Origin: Cellvibrio japonicus Ueda107
GTDB lineage: Bacteria; Pseudomonadota; Gammaproteobacteria; Pseudomonadales; Cellvibrionaceae
Reading direction: 5' to 3'
Assembly (NCBI RefSeq): GCF_000019225.1
Contig: NC_010995.1
Coordinates: forward strand, 3,852,501-3,916,500
DNA: 64,000 bases
The translations under genes and the position numbers were made by a program. Positions 54,037 through 61,541 of this stretch are shown here, piece by piece; positions within the stretch are counted from its first letter, which is position 1; each line of letters begins with the position of its first letter. The notes below the pieces were generated by a model. That model ran no database searches and was not told where the DNA came from. It saw only the letters and a list, made by a program, of their open reading frames with translations.

Positions 54037-54247
54037 AGCCACCTCCCGATGCGCCATCGCCACCGCGCGCTGCTTCACGTGCATCGTAGACGTGGTGCAG
54101 ATAGCTGGACGCTACCGGATCGCGATCAAAGCTCATGATTTCATCGGCGATATTCTGCCGTTCATAAGGTTTGACCCAGGGTTTAATCGGACTGCAGGCG
54201 GCGATAGCAAAGAGCGACGCCAGCAACAGGAGGCGCTGTGTTTTCAT
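54023..54247 (-). CDS. DUF4266 small lipoprotein with Gly-Cys tail
   Basis: Protein of 74 residues: lipoprotein signal LLLLASLFAIAAC, then CSPIKPWVKPYERQNIADEIM, a helical middle (FDRDPVASSYLHHVYDAREA) and the tail GGDGASGGGCGCN. The conserved C-terminal G-G-G-C-G-C-N is the hallmark I recall for DUF4266. Two Cys in a Gly-rich tail could bind metal or be modified. It overlaps TlpA by 4 bases (ATGA) and the DUF3570 gene by 14 bases, so the three are one translational unit. Confidence 0.85.
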   Translation of the reverse strand: MKTQRLLLLASLFAIAACSPIKPWVKPYERQNIADEIMSFDRDPVASSYLHHVYDAREAARGGDGASGGGCGCN

Positions 54248-54741
54248 TCTTTGATCAGCTCGCGGATCTGGTCGCGGTATTTGTTTTCGTCACCGGGTTT
54301 GTAGCCGCGGTTGACGTAGCGGATCTGGCCTTTTTTATCGATCAATACCGTGGTGGGCATGGCATCGACTTTGTAGAGGCTGCTGGCTTTGCTCTCAGGG
54401 TCGTACAGCACCGGCAAATCCACGCCCAGCTCTTTAATCAGTTTTTTCGCGTCGGTGTTGTCCTCTTCCACATTCACGCCGTAGAGCACAAAACCAGCCG
54501 CGCTGTAGCGCTTGTACATGGCATCCAGCAGCGGCATTTCCTGGCGGCAGGGGCCGCACCAGGAGGCCCAGAAGTTGAGCATCACCACCTTGCCGCGCTG
54601 TTCGGCCAGGCGAACATTTTCACCGGTGCTCGATTGCAGGGTGAAGTCCGGGGCAGGCTGTGCATTAGCCGCGCCAACCATCAGGCTGGCAACCAATGCC
54701 AGGCCGAGCGAGAGAATGGTTTTGCGTATCAACATAGACAT
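54244..54741 (-). CDS. TlpA-like thiol:disulfide oxidoreductase
   Basis: Periplasmic thioredoxin-fold protein of about 166 residues. The start is uncertain: ATG at 54741 or 54735, both behind GGAG. An earlier ATG at 54762 would overlap a repeat. A signal peptide (LGLALVASLMVGAANA) precedes PDFTLQSSTGENVRLAEQRGK and the active site WASWCGPCRQEMPLL. It is likely a reductase that keeps Cys residues of partner proteins reduced, for example for heme attachment to the CxxCH proteins encoded in this operon and divergently. Confidence 0.9.
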   Translation of the reverse strand: MSMLIRKTILSLGLALVASLMVGAANAQPAPDFTLQSSTGENVRLAEQRGKVVMLNFWASWCGPCRQEMPLLDAMYKRYSAAGFVLYGVNVEEDNTDAKKLIKELGVDLPVLYDPESKASSLYKVDAMPTTVLIDKKGQIRYVNRGYKPGDENKYRDQIRELIKE

Positions 54742-54751
54742 AACTCCATGG

Positions 54752-54803
54752 TCATAGGGCATGTGCCCGTTGAAAAACAGTCATAGGGCCTAGGCCCGTT
54801 GAA
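54752..54803. repeat. Tandem repeat of hairpin-bearing 23-bp units
   Basis: Two 23-bp units (54752-54774 and 54781-54803) begin TCATAGGGC and end GCCCGTTGAA, differing only in the four central bases (atgt / ctag). Each contains GGGC....GCCC. They lie in the gap between the beta-barrel gene and tlpA. Confidence 0.7.
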
Positions 54804-54805
54804 CA

Positions 54806-55453
54806 TTAGAAAAACAGCGAAATACCGAAGCGCGTTTCCAGGTTATTGGTTGCTTTGGATTCGCCAAAAATCTCGTGCTTGAACGCGTGGTTGCGCATGC
54901 TGATATCCAGCGCTAACCAGTCGGTGCCATAAAAACGCAAACCGCCACCGATGTTGTAGGTGAAATATTCCTTGGCGGCAAATTCGGTGTTGCCGGCACC
55001 GGCAATCAGGTAGAAGTTGCTGTTAAAGGTCCAGCGCTTGGCGATGTAAATTTGCCCCGGGAAAAAATTGTAGCCGAGCGACAGGTTGTAATAGGTAAAG
55101 TCGCGCTCGTCCTCGGTGAGCAGCTCCACACCCCCACTGAGCAATTCATAACTGGTTTCCTGGGCCTCACTTAAACCATAGGCACCTTCAATAAATACAT
55201 TTTCGGTGATGTGGTAAGTCAGGGTCAGGCCGGTCACCGCCCCAGAGCCAAAATCTTCGATGCTGAGCAAACCGGCAAACACACCAACCTCAAAGTTTTC
55301 ACTGTCGAGGTCCGCCTCCTTGATCTGGCGCCGCTCAATATCCGGCGCGATGATCTTGCCCAGCTCGCCGTCTTCTTCCGCTTGCGCCCAGGTACCCAGG
55401 GAGCAGCTTGCAAGCGCCAGCGTCAGAAAAAGACGTTGAATCCAAGTTTCCAT
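54806..55453 (-). CDS. Outer-membrane beta-barrel protein (small)
   Basis: Protein of 215 residues with a signal peptide (RLFLTLALASCSLGTWAQA). The ASC could also be a lipobox. The mature part has FEVGVFAGLLSIEDFGSGAVTGLTLTYHIT and alternating strands, ending in an aromatic strand ETRFGISLFF. It resembles the eight-strand OmpA/OprF-like barrel class. It overlaps the upstream SH3 gene by 31 bases and leads toward tlpA. The function is not established. Confidence 0.75.
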   Translation of the reverse strand: METWIQRLFLTLALASCSLGTWAQAEEDGELGKIIAPDIERRQIKEADLDSENFEVGVFAGLLSIEDFGSGAVTGLTLTYHITENVFIEGAYGLSEAQETSYELLSGGVELLTEDERDFTYYNLSLGYNFFPGQIYIAKRWTFNSNFYLIAGAGNTEFAAKEYFTYNIGGGLRFYGTDWLALDISMRNHAFKHEIFGESKATNNLETRFGISLFF

Positions 55454-56208
55454 TCGTTGACCTCTTCATTGGTATTACGGCTGGTCAGCACATAGTGGTT
55501 GGCGTACTCAAGGCGCAGGAACAGGCGACCGTTGAGGTGGATATAGGAACCCAGACTGGCTTGCAGCAGGTTGTCATCGCGGTCTTCCGCTTCGACCAGG
55601 GTTGCGCTGGGATAGGTTTTGATGGTGCCGGCACCGACACTGAAGTAAGGCGATACGCGCCATTGCGGGAAGGGTTGGAACAGCACCGCCGCCGCCATGA
55701 TCTTGCTATCGGAGAATTGCCCGGTATTGGAGTCGAAGCGCAGCTCCGCCGAGAGGTTGCGCGTAAAGCGGTAACCCAGGTTGAACGCCAGGCCATCGGC
55801 ACCGGCAAAGTCGCCGTAGGCTACCCCCAGCTCAAAGCGGTCTTCCAGGTAATCCACCTGGCCCGGATCGGGGAAATCCGGCACAGAGCCATCGGGCGAC
55901 AGGGTGAGCAGCATGTCGCTGCGCTTGATCCAGCCCTGCAGGCCGCGGCGGGTTTCGATCTTGATCCAGTCGGTGCGGCTTTTAAGCAAGGTGATGACTT
56001 CATCGCGCTCGACCACATGGAAAATCGGATAGCCCGAGCCGGGCCCTGCATAGACATTCAGAAACGCATCGTTGACGGTCACTTGCAGCGGTGCCTTGTC
56101 GGAAAACCAGTTCCATTGGGCCTGTGCAGGCCCGGCAGCCAAGGTGGCCAGGAGCGCCAGCCATAGCAGATAAGGGCGCCACACTACGGCGGGGTACACG
56201 GCGGTCAT
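55423..56208 (-). CDS. SH3-domain outer-membrane beta-barrel protein
   Basis: Protein of 261 residues. A signal peptide (LLWLALLATLAAGPAQA) is followed by a bacterial SH3 domain (about 40-105: VTVNDAFLNVYAGPGSGYPIFHVVERDEVI, RRGLQGWIKRSDML) that often binds peptidoglycan or peptides. A barrel part follows from about 125 (FELGVAYGDFAGADGLAFNLGYRF) to the terminal WKLGFNVFF. Together with the barrel encoded downstream (31-base overlap) it may form an envelope-spanning complex. It starts 22 bases after the big HzsA-like lipoprotein gene. Confidence 0.78.
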   Translation of the reverse strand: MTAVYPAVVWRPYLLWLALLATLAAGPAQAQWNWFSDKAPLQVTVNDAFLNVYAGPGSGYPIFHVVERDEVITLLKSRTDWIKIETRRGLQGWIKRSDMLLTLSPDGSVPDFPDPGQVDYLEDRFELGVAYGDFAGADGLAFNLGYRFTRNLSAELRFDSNTGQFSDSKIMAAAVLFQPFPQWRVSPYFSVGAGTIKTYPSATLVEAEDRDDNLLQASLGSYIHLNGRLFLRLEYANHYVLTSRNTNEEVNEWKLGFNVFF

Positions 56209-56230
56209 GCCTTGATCTCGGTCTATTCGT

Positions 56231-59200
56231 TTAATTGGGGATCACCATCTCGAAAGGATTGGCGTAGTACTGCCCGTTGGTATCCAGCCACTCGGAGAGC
56301 AGTTTCAGCTCCGCCTCGTTGAGTGAACCGGCGTGGTCAACACTGTCCTGCAAGATGCCTTCCAGCATCGGGCGCTGGCGCAAACGCTGCCACTGGACAG
56401 TTTGGCCCTGGTTAACATCGGGCGTGGCGCCTACATTATCCACTCGCGCCTGGAATGTATATCCTCCTATACCATCACCAGCGACAGGGTCGTAATAGAC
56501 AATAGCACCGGTTTTATAGTTGGCCGCGACATCCCAGTTGGGTGCAAAGCGGTCGAGGAAACGGTTGCTGCTGTTGGCCCCCGCGCGACTCATGGGCGGC
56601 GGCAGGGCGCCGGTCTCCACCATAAGGGGAATAGGATTGCCCTGCGCATCCAATTCCAACTCACCGGTTTCTTCATCGCGGATTTCAAACGGGCAATCGA
56701 CTACCCCGGCACAGGTGGGAATCCCCTCTTCATCGAGGGTGACCTGGCATTCGGGGATAAAGTCGTAGTTATCTTCCAATTCACACACAGGCAAGAGCGT
56801 CGCCAAACCACCTTCGTACAGGTACTGGATGCGGCGCTGGTTGCCGTTGAGCAACTGGTTGTAGGAGGTCATGCGCGCATTGGCCTGGAGCTTGGTGCGG
56901 GTCAGGTCCAACTGGCCTTGGGGCACCTGGATATTGCCATCGGCATCGGCCGGCGCATGGCAGCCGGCACAGGTATTGGCTGTCACCACACCATCGGTCA
57001 GCGGCTGGCGCTCGCGCTCCCACAGCGGCTGGATGTGGTACTCGTAATTGATTACCACACGGCAGTTGTCGGTCCAGGTTGCCGCATTGCGGCAGGCTTC
57101 CGGGGTGGGCGCAGTGACCTGGTCAGGGGTGGCTCCGGGCTCCAGGTCGTTATAGCGCAGGCTGATGCTGGCCGATGGGGTAATACCGGGCGCACTCCAT
57201 TCATCGTTGAATAACAGGTCAACCGTTATGGGTCGCAGGTTGCGCGCCTGGCCGGGACCCGCCATGGGTAAGCACACCACCTGCGCCAGGTTGTTTTCTG
57301 CACAGTAGGTGGACTCGGCGGCAAACTCGGCCATGGTCTGGCCCATCTCCGGGGCGATCAAGGCCCCCAGGGGATCGTAGCGCTGGGTGTTGGGAAAGTT
57401 GGCGGTCGTTGCGGCGCCGGTATTGAGCGGCGGCGGCGCTAAATCGGCACGGCTGAAAATCGCCAGGCCATTGCTCTCGCGCCATTCACCCGGGCGCAGG
57501 CTGGTCCATTGGCTCTGGCGCGCCAGGATACGGCGGCCGCGCGCATCCAGCACTTCGATGGTAAAGGCAACATCGGCAGGGACACGCGCCAGCACCGAGC
57601 CATCGGCCTCTACCGGCGCATAGCCGAGGATTTCAAACAAACCATTCACCTGGTTAAAGGTATTGGCGTAAATCTCGTCCGGCTGGTCGTCCAGGGTTTC
57701 GTTATCGGGCACAGAGACCGCCTTGATAAAACGCACAAAACGCGCCGGGCGCAATTCTGCCGGACGCGCGGCCAATTCACCCAGGCCGGCCGCACCGGAA
57801 CCCAGGGGATTAAACACGCCGTCCTGGTCGTAGACACTGCGGATATGCACTATACCCACCCCCAATTCCGCCAGGGCAGCATCCAGTTCACTGGGGCGAT
57901 ATGCCGGTGGTGTGGCCAGGTTCTCCAGCGCAATAGCTTCGGTAAACAGCTTGCCATCTTCGGCCAATACCACCGGCAGTTGCGTCTGGTTGGCCATGTC
58001 GTAAATCCAGATGCCGTAGAAGGGCGGCGCCTCTTCATAGCCGGCGATTGGCTGGCCCTCACTGAACAGTTCGGCCAGGCAGGGGCGCAGGCGTTCGGTG
58101 GCGGTTTCCAGCAGGCGGCATTGGCTCCAGCTCACCAGCAGGCGGTTGGTGCCGTCGAACAGTGGGGAGAGCGACGCAAAGCGGCCGTGGAGCGAGACAT
58201 TGCCGGGGGTGATATCCACCGGCTTGACCGAAATGGAACTGGGTTCGCCCTCGGCATCGGCGACCGGATTGATCACCACCATATCGCCCCCCAACTGGGT
58301 TTGGTTGTACATGTAGATGGCCGCAATACGACCATCGGGCAGCATTTGCGGCTGGAACAGGCGCGCCGTTTCGTCCAGTTCCGCATTGGCAATATTGAGG
58401 CTGGCGTAGCCGAAATAGCGCTGCACATCGCTGCCATCGGGATTCATGGTGTAGAAGCTCAGGCGATCCGTGGCAAAGCCATCCCAGCGCAGGTAGAGCA
58501 CACGGCCATCGGCAAGCAGGCTGGGCTCGATATCGTGGCTCTGGTTAAAGGTCAGTTGCTGGATGTCGGTACCATCGGCGCGCATGCTGTGGAGGTGAAA
58601 GGCAGTCAGGTCATTGTCGCGCTCATTGACCGCGCCAAACTGCGGTTTGCCCTCATCGAGCAGGATTTCACGCGCGCGCTTCTGGCGGTCGGAACTGAAC
58701 AGTATCCGCCCATCGGGCAGGTAGCGCGGGCTGACATCATTGCCCTTTTCCGCCTCGATGTTGGAATCGATGATGCGCCGCAGGGTTTTGCTGGCGATAT
58801 CGTATTCCCATATATTCCAGGTGGGCTGCTCGTCCTCGTCCAGGTCGGGATCTTCAGGCGCACGCATGGCAAATGCCAGCTTCTTGCCATCGAGGGAGGA
58901 GGTCACATCCTTCACATCGTAATTGGGGGTTTCGGGCGTGAAATTGGGGTCGCCCTCAAAGGCGGCGCGACTGATATTGGCAACCGCTGCCTGCACCGTG
59001 GCGCGGTCTTTCAGGAATAACTCGGCCCCGGGGTTAAACGCATCCGGCTCAAACACATCGCGAAATACCGGATTGCCATCCTCATCGACCGGAATGCTGC
59101 GCTGCACATAGGCCAGGGGCATATCCACTACCACCGGGTCCGGCTTTTGGCCGGAATTGGAACTCCCTCCCGAACCACCGCCGCAGGCGCCCAGCATCAG

Positions 59201-59272
59201 GCCCGAGAGCGCCAGGGAGGCGATGGCCAGGCGGCGGATCAGGTAGAGAGATGAGGGGGATGTGTCAGTCAT
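56231..59272 (-). CDS. HzsA-like lipoprotein with beta-propeller and CxxCH heme site
   Basis: Protein of 1013 residues with a lipoprotein signal (LALSGLMLGAC). Several TolB-like blades occur: YLPDGRILFSSDRQKRAR, LADGRVLYLRWDG and MLPDGRIAAIYMYN, the middle-domain style of hydrazine-synthase-alpha-related proteins. A c-type heme site NTCAGCHAP (codons at 56957-56971) lies in the C-terminal third, followed by an LPPPMSRAG region. It does not imply hydrazine synthesis, as no other anammox genes are present. It probably carries electrons or binds a ligand at the outer membrane. It is the first gene of the six-gene minus operon. Confidence 0.8.
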   Translation of the reverse strand: MTDTSPSSLYLIRRLAIASLALSGLMLGACGGGSGGSSNSGQKPDPVVVDMPLAYVQRSIPVDEDGNPVFRDVFEPDAFNPGAELFLKDRATVQAAVANISRAAFEGDPNFTPETPNYDVKDVTSSLDGKKLAFAMRAPEDPDLDEDEQPTWNIWEYDIASKTLRRIIDSNIEAEKGNDVSPRYLPDGRILFSSDRQKRAREILLDEGKPQFGAVNERDNDLTAFHLHSMRADGTDIQQLTFNQSHDIEPSLLADGRVLYLRWDGFATDRLSFYTMNPDGSDVQRYFGYASLNIANAELDETARLFQPQMLPDGRIAAIYMYNQTQLGGDMVVINPVADAEGEPSSISVKPVDITPGNVSLHGRFASLSPLFDGTNRLLVSWSQCRLLETATERLRPCLAELFSEGQPIAGYEEAPPFYGIWIYDMANQTQLPVVLAEDGKLFTEAIALENLATPPAYRPSELDAALAELGVGIVHIRSVYDQDGVFNPLGSGAAGLGELAARPAELRPARFVRFIKAVSVPDNETLDDQPDEIYANTFNQVNGLFEILGYAPVEADGSVLARVPADVAFTIEVLDARGRRILARQSQWTSLRPGEWRESNGLAIFSRADLAPPPLNTGAATTANFPNTQRYDPLGALIAPEMGQTMAEFAAESTYCAENNLAQVVCLPMAGPGQARNLRPITVDLLFNDEWSAPGITPSASISLRYNDLEPGATPDQVTAPTPEACRNAATWTDNCRVVINYEYHIQPLWERERQPLTDGVVTANTCAGCHAPADADGNIQVPQGQLDLTRTKLQANARMTSYNQLLNGNQRRIQYLYEGGLATLLPVCELEDNYDFIPECQVTLDEEGIPTCAGVVDCPFEIRDEETGELELDAQGNPIPLMVETGALPPPMSRAGANSSNRFLDRFAPNWDVAANYKTGAIVYYDPVAGDGIGGYTFQARVDNVGATPDVNQGQTVQWQRLRQRPMLEGILQDSVDHAGSLNEAELKLLSEWLDTNGQYYANPFEMVIPN

Positions 59273-60274
59273 AACCGGGACCCGAGGTCGCTAGATAGTG
59301 GGTGAAGGGATGTTTTATAAAGTTTTCTTATCAGTTATTGCCAATATATAGCCAAAACTGACCTTGATATACAAAACCCACGCCAATCAGGCAAGGCCAG
59401 CCGGTATAAGCGGTGGAATCGCATCATCAACCCATTTCGGTTATGGAATTGTGAAAAGCCTCTCGATTTAACCAGAGGACATTTCCCGAGTCGATGGCCG
59501 GTTACTGCAGGCGGAATAACGGCAGGGATTACCGAATGACCCAAACGCCAAAAATGCCATCAAATCCCCGTCAAACACACCCCGGGGAACCAGTTCGCAT
59601 TGCGCCCCTATTGGTACCAAATTGACAATCTGTGACATGGTCGATGCGTCCGGGTAAGCGCAAGCCAGGCTTTGTTATAGCGCCAGGTTTATACTTGGGC
59701 CTGATTCCGCCCCCGATAAGCAGGGACATCCTGCAACGTTAATCCGACTGACCCGATTCCCCTGGACGCCAGGCAAGCTGGCATCAAGCAAACATGTGAA
59801 AGATAAAGGCATTTTTAGCGATTTTTTACAGATTTTTCCTTATAAACCATAGATTTTACCTGTATCAGCCATGTGCAGTGCCACACCGGATATTGCGCCG
59901 CCCTGCCCACAGCGGCGGCGGCCTATCTGACAAAACAACCGGCTGTCGTTCCACAGGTGTAGCAAGCCCTGGCAAGCAGAAACAGAAAATGTGCGCCATT
60001 TTTTCAAAAACTGTGACCTATGCTCAAAATCATGCAAGAAGCCATGTACCCCATTACTTTTAGGCATAGCGGCTGCATATAAGCGACAAAATGGCTATTT
60101 ATCCATCAGTCGTCAGGTTGCGCGCATATCCGCTTGTAGCGCCAAAGCAATGGACACATTACGCACGCACAACGAACCGGCATGAGCAACAAAAAATAAG
60201 CACGATGAAATAAGCCACCCGTTCCAGGCTGTTAACTATTTTCGATTAAACCAGAGCGCCCCCGCGGCGCCTTT
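59273..60274. promoter_or_regulatory. Divergent control region between the two redox operons
   Basis: A 1002-bp region without a supported gene lies between the HzsA-like gene (minus) and the cytochrome gene (plus). Short frames at 59335-59544, 59840-60067 and 59878-60185 have no signal or family. A TTGACA at about 59623 could be a -35 element. The left half contains several GC-rich inverted words, while 59805-59865 is AT-rich. A small RNA is possible but not seen. Confidence 0.5.
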
Positions 60275-60286
60275 ATGGGAGCAACC

Positions 60287-61540
60287 GTGACCACTCAATC
60301 CGCCTCCTCCAGCTCAGGGACTGCCATTACCTGGCAGCGCCTGTTGCGACAGTTGCCCCGTATCGGGCTCTTGTCGCTCGCCATCGCCAGCAGCTATAGC
60401 CATGCCGGCCCGCGCGAGCAAGCCCTGCAAATCCATAACCGCGTCGCCGGTGTGCTGCCGACCGAAGCCGTGCTGCAAACCATGGCCGACCACATCCGCA
60501 ACAACGATGTCGCCGCCGCCGTGCGCGTTGCCATGGATAACGAAGCCTTCTACAGCGTTACCCTCAAGAACCTGGCCACACCCTGGACCAACCGCGACCG
60601 CACGGTCTTTGCGCCGCTCAATGACTACACTGCAACGGTGATTGGCATGGTGCGCGATGAACTGGATTTTCGCTCCGCGCTCTACGACAACATCCTCTAC
60701 ACCAGTAGCGCCGGTGGCCTGCCCGCCTACTCCAACAGCAACAATGCCCATTACGAGGCCATCGAAAACCAGGGCGTCAGCCTGAAGAATACCCTGGTGC
60801 GCCGAACCCAGACGGAAGTGACCGGGCTGCCGGCAGCCGCGACCTCGGGTGTCATCACCACCCGTGCCGCCGCCAAGGCCTTTTTCTACGCCGGCACCAA
60901 CCGCGCCATGTTCCGCTTTACCCTGATCAACCACCTGTGCCGCGACCTGGAGCAGGTGCACGACACCAGCCTGGTTCCCGACTTTATCCGCCAGGATGTG
61001 AGCCGCAGCCCCGGCGGCGACAGCCGCGTCTACCTCAATAACTGTATCGGCTGCCACAACGGCATGGATCCCCTGGCCAAGGCCTACGCCTATTACGACT
61101 ACGAGTACAACCTGGAGACCGACCCCGAAGGCCAGAACGGCAGCATCCATTACAACACCGAGAGCACCCTTGACCCGGATACCAACAGCCGCGTCGAGAA
61201 AAAATACCTGATCAACGCCAACACCTTCCGCTACGGCTATGTCACCACCAATGACGATTGGAAAAACTACTGGCGCGCCGGTATCAACAGCCACCTGGGC
61301 TGGGACAGCAGCCTGCCGGGCAGCGGCTCAGGCGCCAAAAGCATGAATACTGAACTGGCCCACAGCCAGGCCTTTGCCAGCTGCCAGGTGGAAAAAGTGT
61401 TTCACAACGTCTGCCTGCGCAAACCCGCCGATGCGACTGACCGCGATAAGGTGCGCGAGATCACCCAGAATTTCGCCAGCGCCGGTTACAACCTGAAGCA
61501 AGTGTTTATCGACACTGCCGACTACTGCAAAGGTGAATAA
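60287..61540 (+). CDS. c-type cytochrome-domain protein, exported
   Basis: GTG at 60287 is preceded by GGGAG at good spacing; ATG at 60275 is the alternative. The N-terminus has a signal-like segment (LPRIGLLSLAIASSYSHAG). The mature part (about 370 residues) has a helical N-terminal half (ALQIHNRVAGVLPTEAVL) and a single heme site NNCIGCHNGMD (codons at 61043-61057), followed by DPLAKAYAYYDYEYN. The family is not recognised, though the layout resembles periplasmic di-domain cytochromes of unknown partner. It ends just before the LamG lipoprotein gene, so both form one operon. Confidence 0.75.
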   Translation: MTTQSASSSSGTAITWQRLLRQLPRIGLLSLAIASSYSHAGPREQALQIHNRVAGVLPTEAVLQTMADHIRNNDVAAAVRVAMDNEAFYSVTLKNLATPWTNRDRTVFAPLNDYTATVIGMVRDELDFRSALYDNILYTSSAGGLPAYSNSNNAHYEAIENQGVSLKNTLVRRTQTEVTGLPAAATSGVITTRAAAKAFFYAGTNRAMFRFTLINHLCRDLEQVHDTSLVPDFIRQDVSRSPGGDSRVYLNNCIGCHNGMDPLAKAYAYYDYEYNLETDPEGQNGSIHYNTESTLDPDTNSRVEKKYLINANTFRYGYVTTNDDWKNYWRAGINSHLGWDSSLPGSGSGAKSMNTELAHSQAFASCQVEKVFHNVCLRKPADATDRDKVREITQNFASAGYNLKQVFIDTADYCKGE

Positions 61541-61541
61541 G

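Noticed and set aside
57509..59020. Plus-strand open frame of 503 codons
   Set aside because: Antisense to the HzsA-like lipoprotein. It is His/Arg/Gly-rich with no domain.
56231..59272. True hydrazine synthase (anammox)
   Set aside because: Only a middle-domain style similarity. No HzsB/HzsC or other anammox genes, and the organism type does not fit.
60314..61294. Minus-strand open frame of 326 codons
   Set aside because: Antisense to the cytochrome-domain gene. Val/Gly-rich low-complexity sequence typical of a shadow frame.
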